In this document: in pieces, positions 7,201 to 14,376 of the stretch | Layout of the letters: every line of letters begins with the position of its first letter | Position numbering within the stretch: the first letter of the stretch is position 1 | Notes under the pieces: generated by a model | Databases searched by the model: none | What the model was told of the DNA's origin: nothing | Seen by the model: the letters and a program-made list of their open reading frames with translations, nothing else | Program-made: the position numbers and the translations under genes | Assembly: GCA_964346495.1 (NCBI GenBank) | Contig: CAYFUW010000025.1 | Coordinates: 1-24,456 of the forward strand | Length of the DNA stretch: 24,456 nt | Direction of reading: 5' to 3' | DNA from: JBGZFC01 sp964346495 | GTDB lineage: Bacteria; Bacteroidota; Bacteroidia; Bacteroidales; Dysgonomonadaceae

Positions 7201-8724
7201 ATGTTTAAAAATCAACCAAAAGGGTTAATACCCGCAGCACTTGCCAACATGGGAGAACGCTTCGGTTTCTACGTAATGATGGCAATTTTGCTCCTTTTCC
7301 TGAATAACAAGTTCGGTTTTTCAGGTTCTGAAGGAGCTATTATTTACTCAGTTTTCTATGCATTAATTTATGTACTAGCTTTAGTCGGCGGTCTAATTGC
7401 AGATAAAACTAAAAATTACAAAGGCACTATTACAGCCGGTTTGGTATTGATGACAATAGGGTACGTTCTTATTGCTATTCCTACAAAAACTCCGGTAGAA
7501 AACTTCCCGTTAATTCTTGCTTACACTTGTTTCGGACTATTTGCTATTGCTTTTGGTAATGGCCTGTTTAAAGGTAACTTGCAAGCAGTTGTTGGTCAGC
7601 TTTATGACAATCCTGAGTATGCTGATAAACGAGAAACCGGTTTCCAAATTTTCTACATGTTTATCAATATCGGTGCTATGTTTGCTCCTATTTTGGCTGT
7701 AGGTCTTAGAAACTGGTGGGTACAAAACAACGGATTCAGATTCAATGCCGACCTTCCCGCACTTTGTAACCAATTCTTAAAAGGAACAATCTCTCCTGAG
7801 GCACAAACACGTCTGACAGAATTGGCAGCACAAGTTGGAGATACAACAGGTGACTTAACTACTTTTGCAAACAACTATTTGAATATCTTCGTTGAAGGCT
7901 ATCACTACTCTTTTGGTATTGCAATTTTCGCGATGCTTATCTCTTTGACTATTTTCTTAGTAAACAAAAGCAAATTGCCCGATCCTTCTAAAAAAGCTGC
8001 AGATGTAAAACATAGTACAGCAGAAGTTGAAATGGATATTAAAGAGATTAGACAACGCATGTATGCCTTATTTGCAGTTTTTGGTGTTGTTATTTTCTTC
8101 TGGTTCTCATTCCACCAAAACGGTGTTACGTTGACATACTTTGCTAACGAATATACCCGAATGATTAAAATTAATCTTGGTTTCACCACACTAGAAGGTG
8201 CTGAAGTGTTTCAGGCATTTAACCCAATTTTCGTAGTTACACTTACACCAATAATTATCGGACTGTTTGGCTGGATGCGTAATAAAGGATGGGAAATCTC
8301 TACTCCAAAGAAAATTGCAATCGGTATGGGTATCGCTGCTTTAGCTTTCGGTATTATGGCTTTAGGCTCAGTGGGATTACCAGATGCTGAAACAAGAAAA
8401 GCAATGGGTGGACTACCCGATGCAATGCGTGTTTCTCCATTCTTGTTGATTATTACTTACCTTGTTTTAACTGTTGCGGAACTATTTATCTCTCCGCTTG
8501 GAATCGCTTTCGTTTCGAAAGTTGCACCTCCAAAATATCAAGGTATTATGCAAGGTGGATGGTTAAGTGCTACTGCTTTAGGTAACCAACTTCTATTCAT
8601 TGGAACTATTTTCTACAATAGCCTTCCTGTATGGGCTACATGGATGATATTCGTTGTAGCTTGTCTTATCTCTATGACTATTATGTTATCAATGTTGAAG
8701 TGGCTTGAAAGAGTAGCTGCATAA
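7201..8724 (+). CDS. POT/PTR-family proton-coupled oligopeptide transporter
   Basis: This inner-membrane major-facilitator protein imports di- and tripeptides with protons. The 507-residue sequence has about 12-14 hydrophobic helices and the family signature near the start (NMGERFGFYVMM, Glu19-Arg20), a conserved GNGLFKGNLQAVVGQLY in the fourth to fifth helix region and the later FWFSFHQNGVTLTYFANEYT. The first Glu of the ExxER proton-coupling motif is Asn16 here; I recall this as common in Bacteroidota members. A cytoplasmic-type linker with KLPDPSKKAADVKHS sits mid-protein, between the two helical bundles. The gene is monocistronic: its own promoter upstream and a shared terminator hairpin downstream. 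The family is firm; peptide specificity is not readable. Confidence 0.93.
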   Translation: MFKNQPKGLIPAALANMGERFGFYVMMAILLLFLNNKFGFSGSEGAIIYSVFYALIYVLALVGGLIADKTKNYKGTITAGLVLMTIGYVLIAIPTKTPVENFPLILAYTCFGLFAIAFGNGLFKGNLQAVVGQLYDNPEYADKRETGFQIFYMFINIGAMFAPILAVGLRNWWVQNNGFRFNADLPALCNQFLKGTISPEAQTRLTELAAQVGDTTGDLTTFANNYLNIFVEGYHYSFGIAIFAMLISLTIFLVNKSKLPDPSKKAADVKHSTAEVEMDIKEIRQRMYALFAVFGVVIFFWFSFHQNGVTLTYFANEYTRMIKINLGFTTLEGAEVFQAFNPIFVVTLTPIIIGLFGWMRNKGWEISTPKKIAIGMGIAALAFGIMALGSVGLPDAETRKAMGGLPDAMRVSPFLLIITYLVLTVAELFISPLGIAFVSKVAPPKYQGIMQGGWLSATALGNQLLFIGTIFYNSLPVWATWMIFVVACLISMTIMLSMLKWLERVAA

Positions 8725-8750
8725 TTCGTAATATAGCAATATAACAAAAC

Positions 8751-8787
8751 AAAAAACCGAAGAGTAACATCTTCGGTTTTTGTTTTT
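8751..8787. terminator. Bidirectional terminator between the peptide transporter and acyltransferase genes
   Basis: AAAAACCGAAGA (8752-8763) pairs with 8770-8781 around a six-base loop GTAACA. T-runs follow on the plus strand and an A-run precedes, so it can terminate both convergent genes, whose stops lie 27 bp before and 16 bp after it. Confidence 0.85.
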
Positions 8788-8802
8788 ATAAGATTAATTG
8801 TT

Positions 8803-10110
8803 TTAGATACTAATCCACGATAATAGCTTTTCCCATAACTCTCTGTTTGATTTTACAAATCTGTTTACCTTGAATTTTCGACATATATTTTTTAACCACT
8901 TCCTCCAATACAGAGCAAATAAAAAGGTAATAGGCATTAAAATTAAATAACATAGAGCCGCTAACCAATTGCTTGTATATAGAAAAACAATGATAGACTG
9001 AATTAAAGAAAAAACAGGCACAAAAACCAATCCGCAAACATACCTTACCGAAGGTATAAATTGCTTATCTTTAAACAAACCTCTAAGTCTTCGATATATC
9101 AATATAGGGAATATATTGTTCACAAAACCAAACAGAACTATGGGAAACGAAATTATAAGCGAAAGAAAAGAAAGAATAATTGCAAAGAGAGAAGACGGTT
9201 TTTGAATTTTATCTTTTGTAGTTAAGCCATTGGACGCAAGCACCTCTCTTGCTTTACGAAGATCTTCAATCTTTTTATCGAACTCCGCTCTACTGTTTTC
9301 GAACAGATTATCCAAATAATTTACGATATAGATAGCTGCTTTAGGAACAGCATCTTTGTGAACCGAAAATTTATCTTTCGCTATTTTTTCACGATTCCAA
9401 TCAATGCAATACTGATACTCTTCGTAATATTCATCGTTTTGAATATTTACAACCATCTCTTTCATTCTGTTTTCCAAATCATTGCGTAGAGCATTTACAG
9501 CCAGATTAGGATTTTCCTTATACAACTCTTTATAATCGGCGGTACTGATAGGTTCACCGAAGCTCAAATAACAATCTGATAAAAATCCGGTTATATCGGT
9601 ATAATAGATGGCTACAGGAACTATCTTTATTCCCAAAGTGAAATCGGTTTGTGCTTCAGTAGGCAATACAATTCGTGGTGTTGCTTTCTGAATTGGGAGA
9701 AGAGATTGTTTTGGATTGTGACGCGCTTCGGGAAAAAGTGCAATAGGATTGTTATTTTTCAGAACTTTTCCGCAAATATCAAAAATATCACTGTTTTTAC
9801 CGAGATTGTCTTTCCCGTCTCTAATTCTATAAATAGGAACAATTCTTAAGCCTTTTAAAATCCAGGCGATAAGCTTCTTTTTGAAAATATCGGCTCTGGC
9901 AAGAAAAACTACCTGCTTATTCACCTTGCTTGTATAAACCAACAATAACGCATCAATAAGTGCATTGCGATGATTTGGTGTGAAAACAACAGGACTGTTT
10001 TTCGGGATATTATTTTTTCCTGTTATAACAAACTTTCTGAAGTTTAGTCGCAAAGCACTATTTACTGGAATTTGTGCTAATGTATATCTGAAATCGTAAT
10101 TAAAAATCAT
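8803..10110 (-). CDS. PlsC-like membrane acyltransferase
   Basis: The protein probably esterifies a (lyso)phospholipid or glycerol-phosphate at the inner membrane. The 435-residue sequence has an acyltransferase domain at about 20-230. Motif I is TPNHRNALID, with His47 and Asp53; motif II is RIVPIYRIRDG (89-99); motif III is ALFPEARHNP (124-133). The C-terminal half carries a charged helix around 240-290 and two hydrophobic blocks (about 305-340 and 350-405), each long enough for two membrane helices. Motif I has five residues between His and Asp rather than the standard four. The length, near 435 residues, is well above that of a typical PlsC (about 240), so it is better called a PlsC-like acyltransferase than a confirmed 1-acylglycerol-3-phosphate acyltransferase. 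It has its own promoter, divergent from the second glycosyltransferase. Confidence 0.85.
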   Translation of the reverse strand: MIFNYDFRYTLAQIPVNSALRLNFRKFVITGKNNIPKNSPVVFTPNHRNALIDALLLVYTSKVNKQVVFLARADIFKKKLIAWILKGLRIVPIYRIRDGKDNLGKNSDIFDICGKVLKNNNPIALFPEARHNPKQSLLPIQKATPRIVLPTEAQTDFTLGIKIVPVAIYYTDITGFLSDCYLSFGEPISTADYKELYKENPNLAVNALRNDLENRMKEMVVNIQNDEYYEEYQYCIDWNREKIAKDKFSVHKDAVPKAAIYIVNYLDNLFENSRAEFDKKIEDLRKAREVLASNGLTTKDKIQKPSSLFAIILSFLSLIISFPIVLFGFVNNIFPILIYRRLRGLFKDKQFIPSVRYVCGLVFVPVFSLIQSIIVFLYTSNWLAALCYLILMPITFLFALYWRKWLKNICRKFKVNRFVKSNRELWEKLLSWISI

Positions 10111-10133
10111 ACTATTATATTACTTTATCTGAA

Positions 10134-10163
10134 CAAAGGTACTTTAATTGATAAGAAAAACAA
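10134..10163 (-). promoter_or_regulatory. Promoter of the acyltransferase gene
   Basis: Read on the minus strand, TTG (10161-10163) and TACCTTTG (10134-10141) are 19 bp apart, a full consensus match. The -7 box lies 23 bp before the ATG. Confidence 0.65.
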
Positions 10164-10194
10164 AAAGCTTAGAGTCTGTTTAAATATTTTTCGT

Positions 10195-10202
10195 TAGATT
10201 TG
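10195..10202 (+). promoter_or_regulatory. Candidate -7 box for the second glycosyltransferase
   Basis: TAGATTTG matches TAnnTTTG and lies 20 bp before the ATG at 10223. No TTG sits at the right distance upstream, so only the -7 half is convincing. Confidence 0.45.
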
Positions 10203-10222
10203 TAAAGTTAAAAATTATCATC

Positions 10223-11212
10223 ATGTTTTTCTCCATAATTATACCTTTATACAATCGTCCGCAAGAGATTGACGAACTTCTAGACAGCTTGGTCAAACAG
10301 ACTAATAAACAGTTTGAAGTGATAGTTGTTGAAGATGGTTCGACAGAAAAAAGCGACTTTATTATAGATAAATATGGCTCAAAACTAGATTTGATATATT
10401 TTGAAAAGAGCAACTCCGGTCCCGGGTTGACAAGAAACGAAGGTGCAAAAAGAGCCAATGGAGATTACCTGATTTTTTTCGATTCAGATTGTATTATTCC
10501 TTCAAGCTATATTGAAAACACTTATAAATTTTTAGAAAATAGTTATACAGATGCCTACGGCGGTCCCGATGCTGCTATGCCAACATTCACAACTGTACAA
10601 AAGGCTATCAACTACAGCATGACATCTTTTTTTACTACAGGAGGCATAAGAGGAGGTAAGAAATCTATGGATAAGTTTCATCCGCGAAGCTTCAACTTAG
10701 GAGTTTCAAAAGAGGCTTTCGATGCTTTGGGCGGATATGGCAAAATGCGCTTTGGTGAAGATATCGACTTTAGTTTGCGATTACTAAAACAAGGATATAC
10801 TACTGCACTTATTCCAGAATCTTATGTCTATCACAAACGAAGAACAAATTTCAGGCAGTTTTTCAAGCAAGTTCACAACTCGGGCATTGCTCGCATAAAT
10901 TTACATCTAGCCCATCCGGGCTCTATGAAATTGGTGCATGCCTTACCAGCTGCTTTTGTCGTGGGAATGGCTCTCGCGATATTACTTTCGTTTTGTTATC
11001 CTGCTTTTCTATTGTTGCCAATACTATATAGCCTTGTTGTTTTTATTGATTCTCTATCGATTAACAAGTCATTGGAAGTTGCATTTTACAGTATCGGCGC
11101 AGCATGGACTCAATTAGTAGGATATGGAACAGGATTCCTTTCTGCTGCATGGAAACGATTAATCTTGAAAAAAGGCGAATTTAAAGCTTTTGAAAAGAAG
11201 TTTTACGAGTAA
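10223..11212 (+). CDS. Membrane-anchored glycosyltransferase family 2
   Basis: This is a GT-A glycosyltransferase with a C-terminal membrane anchor, probably building an envelope or surface glycan or glycolipid. The 329-residue protein starts at the first strand (MFFSIIIPLYNRPQEIDELL), has VVEDGSTE (35-42), GLTRNEGAKRANGDYL (68-83), the DxD as Asp87-Ser-Asp89, and the acceptor-base region GEDIDFSLRLL with Glu179-Asp180. Hydrophobic segments at about 238-258, 262-280 and 287-308 suggest two or three membrane helices. The overall plan resembles dolichol-phosphate-mannose-synthase-like and polysaccharide GT2 enzymes with C-terminal helices. It is convergent with the SMR exporter, with only 8 bp between stops. 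Confidence 0.88.
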   Translation: MFFSIIIPLYNRPQEIDELLDSLVKQTNKQFEVIVVEDGSTEKSDFIIDKYGSKLDLIYFEKSNSGPGLTRNEGAKRANGDYLIFFDSDCIIPSSYIENTYKFLENSYTDAYGGPDAAMPTFTTVQKAINYSMTSFFTTGGIRGGKKSMDKFHPRSFNLGVSKEAFDALGGYGKMRFGEDIDFSLRLLKQGYTTALIPESYVYHKRRTNFRQFFKQVHNSGIARINLHLAHPGSMKLVHALPAAFVVGMALAILLSFCYPAFLLLPILYSLVVFIDSLSINKSLEVAFYSIGAAWTQLVGYGTGFLSAAWKRLILKKGEFKAFEKKFYE

Positions 11213-11225
11213 TCAAAAGATTACT
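11208..11225. terminator. Short hairpin spanning two convergent stop codons
   Basis: AGTAATC (11208-11214) pairs perfectly with 11219-11225 around AAAA. It contains the TAA stop of the glycosyltransferase and most or all of the stop of the SMR gene. The stem is AT-rich and has no clean T-tract, so terminator function is uncertain. Confidence 0.3.
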
Positions 11226-11556
11226 TGCTCACCAAGTTTAGTCCAACAATAGATATTATCAGAGTGCAAAGAAAAAACATACGCCAAAATGCAGTGGATT
11301 CTCCCAAAAACACAATCCCGGCAATTACCGTAAACACTGCACCAATTCCTCCCCAAACGGCATATCCGGTACCAACGGGAATGGCATTTTCTCCGCTAAT
11401 TGCCTTGTAAAGCAGGAACATACTAATAGAAACACTTATCAAAAAGGAGAAGAACCATAACAGAGCTACTTTTCCCGTACTTCCAGACAAACGCTCTAAA
11501 CTAAAAGCAAACAGGGCTTCAAATAGTCCGCCAACAATAAGATAAATCCAATTCAT
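11221..11556 (-). CDS. Small multidrug resistance (SMR) family exporter
   Basis: This four-helix inner-membrane antiporter uses protons to export small cations and works as a dimer. The 111-residue length is typical. The essential membrane glutamate is Glu13 (in LIVGGLFEALFAF). The loop and helix IPVGTGYAVWGGIGAV (59-74) carries the conserved Tyr65 and Trp68, and LGE (84-86) follows. The VGTxYAVWxGIGAV pattern is closer to the SugE/Gdx (guanidinium exporter) branch than to EmrE, but conserved residues cannot settle the substrate by eye. No guanidine riboswitch-like hairpins were seen in the leader. It has its own promoter and faces the glycosyltransferase gene tail to tail. Confidence 0.85.
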   Translation of the reverse strand: MNWIYLIVGGLFEALFAFSLERLSGSTGKVALLWFFSFLISVSISMFLLYKAISGENAIPVGTGYAVWGGIGAVFTVIAGIVFLGESTAFWRMFFLCTLIISIVGLNLVSK

Positions 11557-11590
11557 AAGAATAATGCAAGTATGATAATTATATTGCTTG

Positions 11591-11621
11591 CAAAAATAGT
11601 ATAGATTTTTAGGAAAAGCAA
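11591..11621 (-). promoter_or_regulatory. Promoter of the SMR gene
   Basis: On the minus strand, TTG (11619-11621) and TATTTTTG (11591-11598) are 20 bp apart, a full consensus match, with the -7 box 34 bp before the ATG. Confidence 0.6.
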
Positions 11622-11640
11622 TAATAGATAGTATTTAGAA

Positions 11641-11706
11641 GAAAAAACAGACTTGCCCAAATATTTATTCCTAAATAAATATCTTATTCTGAGCAAGTCC
11701 GTTTTA
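11641..11706 (-). terminator. Terminator of the protease/inhibitor unit; recurring hairpin
   Basis: The outer arm AGACTTGC (11649-11656) pairs with GCAAGTC (11693-11699) in the other arm, and ATATTTATT pairs with AATAAATAT inside, with an asymmetric internal loop. On the minus strand the stem ends in GTCTGTTTTTTC, a good intrinsic terminator shape, beginning right after the stop of the small gene at 11712. Its outer arm reappears at 24411-24425. Confidence 0.7.
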
Positions 11707-11711
11707 TCAGA

Positions 11712-11969
11712 TTATAATATTCCTACTTGATGGTCATTTTCAATAAATACTACATCTTTATTTTTAGCCAATTTATATATATCTTCAACGGTTAACGTAG
11801 CTGCTAAAATAGTACTCATCAAAACTTTTCCATCTCTCAAATCAAGAGATTCAATATCCGCTCCTTCTTCTACTATGATGATAACATCAAATTCTCCTTG
11901 CGGATTAGATTTCATCTCAGTCTGTAGTCCAAAGTCTATTTTATCCATAACGCCTAAAGATTTATTCAT
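11712..11969 (-). CDS. Stand-alone I9-like (subtilisin prodomain-like) small protein, putative protease inhibitor or chaperone
   Basis: I recognise no named family with certainty, but the 85-residue protein resembles the inhibitor I9 / subtilisin prodomain fold. FDVIIIVEEG (27-36) could be the first strand, and TVEDIYKLAKNKDVVFIEND (60-79) fits the final helix and strand. Residues 60-85 align without gaps to residues 65-90 of the adjacent protease's own N-terminal region (KLAKNKDV against KLATQKGV; Ile-Glu-Asn-Asp against Val-Glu-Glu-Asp). The protein ends at Leu85, opposite Leu90 of the protease. It has no signal peptide, like the protease. It lies 41 bp downstream of the protease gene on the same strand. 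I infer that it binds the protease active site as an inhibitor or folding aid. A -7-like box at 11976-11983 could give it extra expression of its own. Confidence 0.65.
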   Translation of the reverse strand: MNKSLGVMDKIDFGLQTEMKSNPQGEFDVIIIVEEGADIESLDLRDGKVLMSTILAATLTVEDIYKLAKNKDVVFIENDHQVGIL

Positions 11970-11975
11970 TTATAC

Positions 11976-11983
11976 CAAAGATA
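11976..11983 (-). promoter_or_regulatory. Possible internal -7 box before the small I9-like gene
   Basis: The minus strand reads TATCTTTG, a match to TAnnTTTG, 6 bp before the ATG at 11969. That is very close to the start, and no -33 TTG is in place, so it may be chance; if real, the transcript would be almost leaderless. Confidence 0.25.
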
Positions 11984-12010
11984 CAATAAACTTGTCACAT
12001 TAAGAATAAA

Positions 12011-13678
12011 CTAGTAGAATAAATACCACTTGTTATAAAAACTGGAATAATTGGAAACATCGTAATCTCGATAGTTTTTTGTAACCACATTATCACAGTT
12101 TATAAGACCAAAACCCTTAGCTTCGTTGGCTGAATATGAATGACTCCAATAAGTTCCTAACAACAATTGCTTTTTAATAGAGTAAAAATCAGCACAAGGA
12201 CATCTCTGAACAAGTAGCGCTGCTAGTCCGGCAACATGCGGACAAGCCATACTTGTTCCACTCATATTACGAAAGCCTTTATTCAAATGTGTGGATCTGA
12301 TACTTACTCCGGGAGCAACACAGCAAACAGGATTCCAAGGCAAATGTTTTTGTCCTCTTGAAGAGAACCATGCTATGTTGTTATTGCTATCAACTGCACC
12401 AACAGCTATTGGACTTGTACTCCACCAACCATCTCTAGCCGAGTTTGCTGGTCCCCCAACCCATGGAAATGAAGAAGTATATTCATTTCCGGCTGCACAA
12501 ACAACAACAACTCCATTTTGTTGGCATCTTAATATCGCATTAATATATGCCTGAGAAGGAGCATAGCTACCTCCTAAACTCATACTTGCAACTCTTATAC
12601 CATTACTCACACACCACTCCATTCCTGCAATTATCCAAGAGCTATAGCCCCAACCGTCATTATGCAAAACTTTTACTCCATAAAGTTCTGCACGAGGAGC
12701 TACACCAACAATTTGTCCCCTATATTCTCTTGCCGCGATAATACCGGCACAATGAGTTCCGTGTCCATGGTAATCCATATATCCTCCGGATAAACCTGTA
12801 AAGTTGGCACCACCATAAATACTTAAATCCGGATGATTATAGTCAATACCTGTATCCAATACGGCAACTTTTACACCTTTTCCATCATATCCTTTATCCC
12901 ATGCTTCTGGAGCCTTTACCATTTTAATATTCCATGGAATATTAGAAGTATTAATAGCTAAAGCGCCACTAGAAGCATCTGACGAATTAAAGTAAGAATC
13001 TACTTGGGATGTACTTTTTTTTAAGTTTGCATCCAAAATTGAAGAGAAAACATCTAGCATTGCCTTTTTATATCCGTCTTGAAAATCACCCTCTTCCGCT
13101 TGTAAAGAATCTTTATCCTTAAAAGAGTCTCCAGTGAGCTTTGAGACGTGTTTTTCTGATAAAGCTGCTTGGTTGAGAGATAGAAATTCAGACTCTGAAA
13201 TAGTCTTATCACCAACAATTGTATTATCTTGCTTGCCTCTCTGAGAATCAAACGGCTCGTAAGACTCGAGCAGCACTTCTTCTTTATCAACTCTTGATTT
13301 AGTTGTTCGTTGCTTAGATTTCATTGCTACTTCTAATTTAGCCATCTCCTCCTCGTTAATATAAACCTCCGGCTTATAATCCGGGTCAAAACCTTCGGGT
13401 TGAATACCTAAAGCAAACATTTTTACATCTTCTTCTACAGCCAGAACTCCTTTTTGTGTAGCGAGTTTTTTTGCACTATCTTTTGTCATTTCAAGTACCG
13501 AAACCCCTACTTTTTCAAAGTGTAAAACATCATTTTTTGATGCCGTTTTTTCGGCTGCCATAAAAGTAACACCTTCTTTTACATTTGCTTGAGTTACTCC
13601 CAGCATTTTTACTGCTGCTACCTTACTTACATCGCGATCTGCGTAAGTTACTAAATACCTTTTGTTTTGTGTTGCCAT
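12011..13678 (-). CDS. S8-family subtilisin-like serine protease without signal peptide
   Basis: This endopeptidase has a complete subtilase core. Residues 5-90 look like an I9 prodomain (KRYLVTYADRD at the start, GVLAVEED near the end). Residues 91-245 are a charged, low-complexity spacer. The catalytic domain runs from about 250 to 530 with Asp275 (VAVLDTGID), His306 (HGHGTHCAGI), oxyanion Asn398 (CAAGNE) and Ser476 (SGTSMACPHVAGLAAL). No Sec signal, lipobox or type IX sorting domain is visible. The catalytic region has ten cysteines, fitting a reducing compartment. At 555 residues it is much longer than intracellular subtilisins (about 320). The likely transcription partner is the I9-like small protein downstream. 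The ATG start (MATQNKRYLV) directly precedes the prodomain. Substrate and location are unknown; a regulated cytoplasmic protease is the simplest reading. Confidence 0.9.
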   Translation of the reverse strand: MATQNKRYLVTYADRDVSKVAAVKMLGVTQANVKEGVTFMAAEKTASKNDVLHFEKVGVSVLEMTKDSAKKLATQKGVLAVEEDVKMFALGIQPEGFDPDYKPEVYINEEEMAKLEVAMKSKQRTTKSRVDKEEVLLESYEPFDSQRGKQDNTIVGDKTISESEFLSLNQAALSEKHVSKLTGDSFKDKDSLQAEEGDFQDGYKKAMLDVFSSILDANLKKSTSQVDSYFNSSDASSGALAINTSNIPWNIKMVKAPEAWDKGYDGKGVKVAVLDTGIDYNHPDLSIYGGANFTGLSGGYMDYHGHGTHCAGIIAAREYRGQIVGVAPRAELYGVKVLHNDGWGYSSWIIAGMEWCVSNGIRVASMSLGGSYAPSQAYINAILRCQQNGVVVVCAAGNEYTSSFPWVGGPANSARDGWWSTSPIAVGAVDSNNNIAWFSSRGQKHLPWNPVCCVAPGVSIRSTHLNKGFRNMSGTSMACPHVAGLAALLVQRCPCADFYSIKKQLLLGTYWSHSYSANEAKGFGLINCDNVVTKNYRDYDVSNYSSFYNKWYLFY

Positions 13679-14376
13679 GATAAAAATTATTTATTACTAC
13701 TCGTTTGGCTTTTCGTTTCCGCCCTGTTTTTAATGGTTTCTAGACTCCATCTGATTAATTAATTTAATTACATTGAACTATTAGCCCTTTTATTGAGCAT
13801 TTTATTATAGGTTACCACTTTTTTTAGTTTTTTCTTTACAAATAACTTAAAGTTCTGCTACCCTATAAATCAAATAAAGTAATACTGCTTAATTAATGTG
13901 ATTTTGAGCAGATTATGTAACGTGCTTTTTGAAACAGCGAAATATCATACAGAAGAAAATAATCCAACCAAATTTCAGCTTGCATTGATTTCTGTCTCAA
14001 TCACAATGAGTTTTTACTTTATCCAAATCCAACACTACAAAAATATAGTGTTTTCACGGCAAGTGTTAGGACTTTTTGAGCATTTTATAGGATTAATTGA
14101 GCATTAACATTTTAGTAAATTTGGACTAAATCAACATTTTAAAATCGCAACACTCTGATTTTAAGACATCATAAAGTTATATTAAATTTTATTTTTCATC
14201 TTTTTTTCTATGATATAAATGAATTTTTGAGTTGTTTACCACACAATAATTGAATTAAAAGTTCTGTTTTTATCATTTTAAAATCCCATTTTATTAACTT
14301 TTAATAGTCAATTTGTTTGCCCATAACCCGATTATACCTATTTTTACGGTTGCATTTAAAAAAACAATAAAATAAA
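13679..14376. other. AT-rich intergenic region with repeated TTGAGCA motif; no convincing gene
   Basis: This 698-bp stretch separates the divergent protease and SurA-like genes. TTGAGCA occurs at 13793, 13904, 14076 and 14097; the first and third extend to a shared 13-mer TTGAGCATTTTAT. A TAAATTTG at 14116-14123 fits a -7 box but is about 250 bp from the SurA-like start. TTAAAATC (14139-14146) pairs with 14157-14164. The only open frame (13898-14107, plus) lacks an ATG start and looks non-coding. No promoter for the protease could be fixed. Confidence 0.6.

Noticed and set aside
11557..11600. Guanidine riboswitch before the SMR gene
   Set aside because: The 5' leader is too short and lacks the paired hairpins with ACGR-type loops.
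12011..12100. Type IX secretion C-terminal domain on the protease
   Set aside because: The C-terminus (YDVSNYSSFYNKWYLFY) lacks the beta-sandwich signature and conserved Gly and Lys pattern, and there is no Sec signal.
12291..12741. Plus-strand frames antisense to the protease gene
   Set aside because: They lie opposite strongly conserved catalytic-domain codons and encode nothing recognisable.
13898..14107. 69-residue open frame between the protease and SurA-like genes
   Set aside because: It begins with GTG, has no ATG near the start and no promoter at the right place, resembles no family, and its DNA contains the TTGAGCA repeats.
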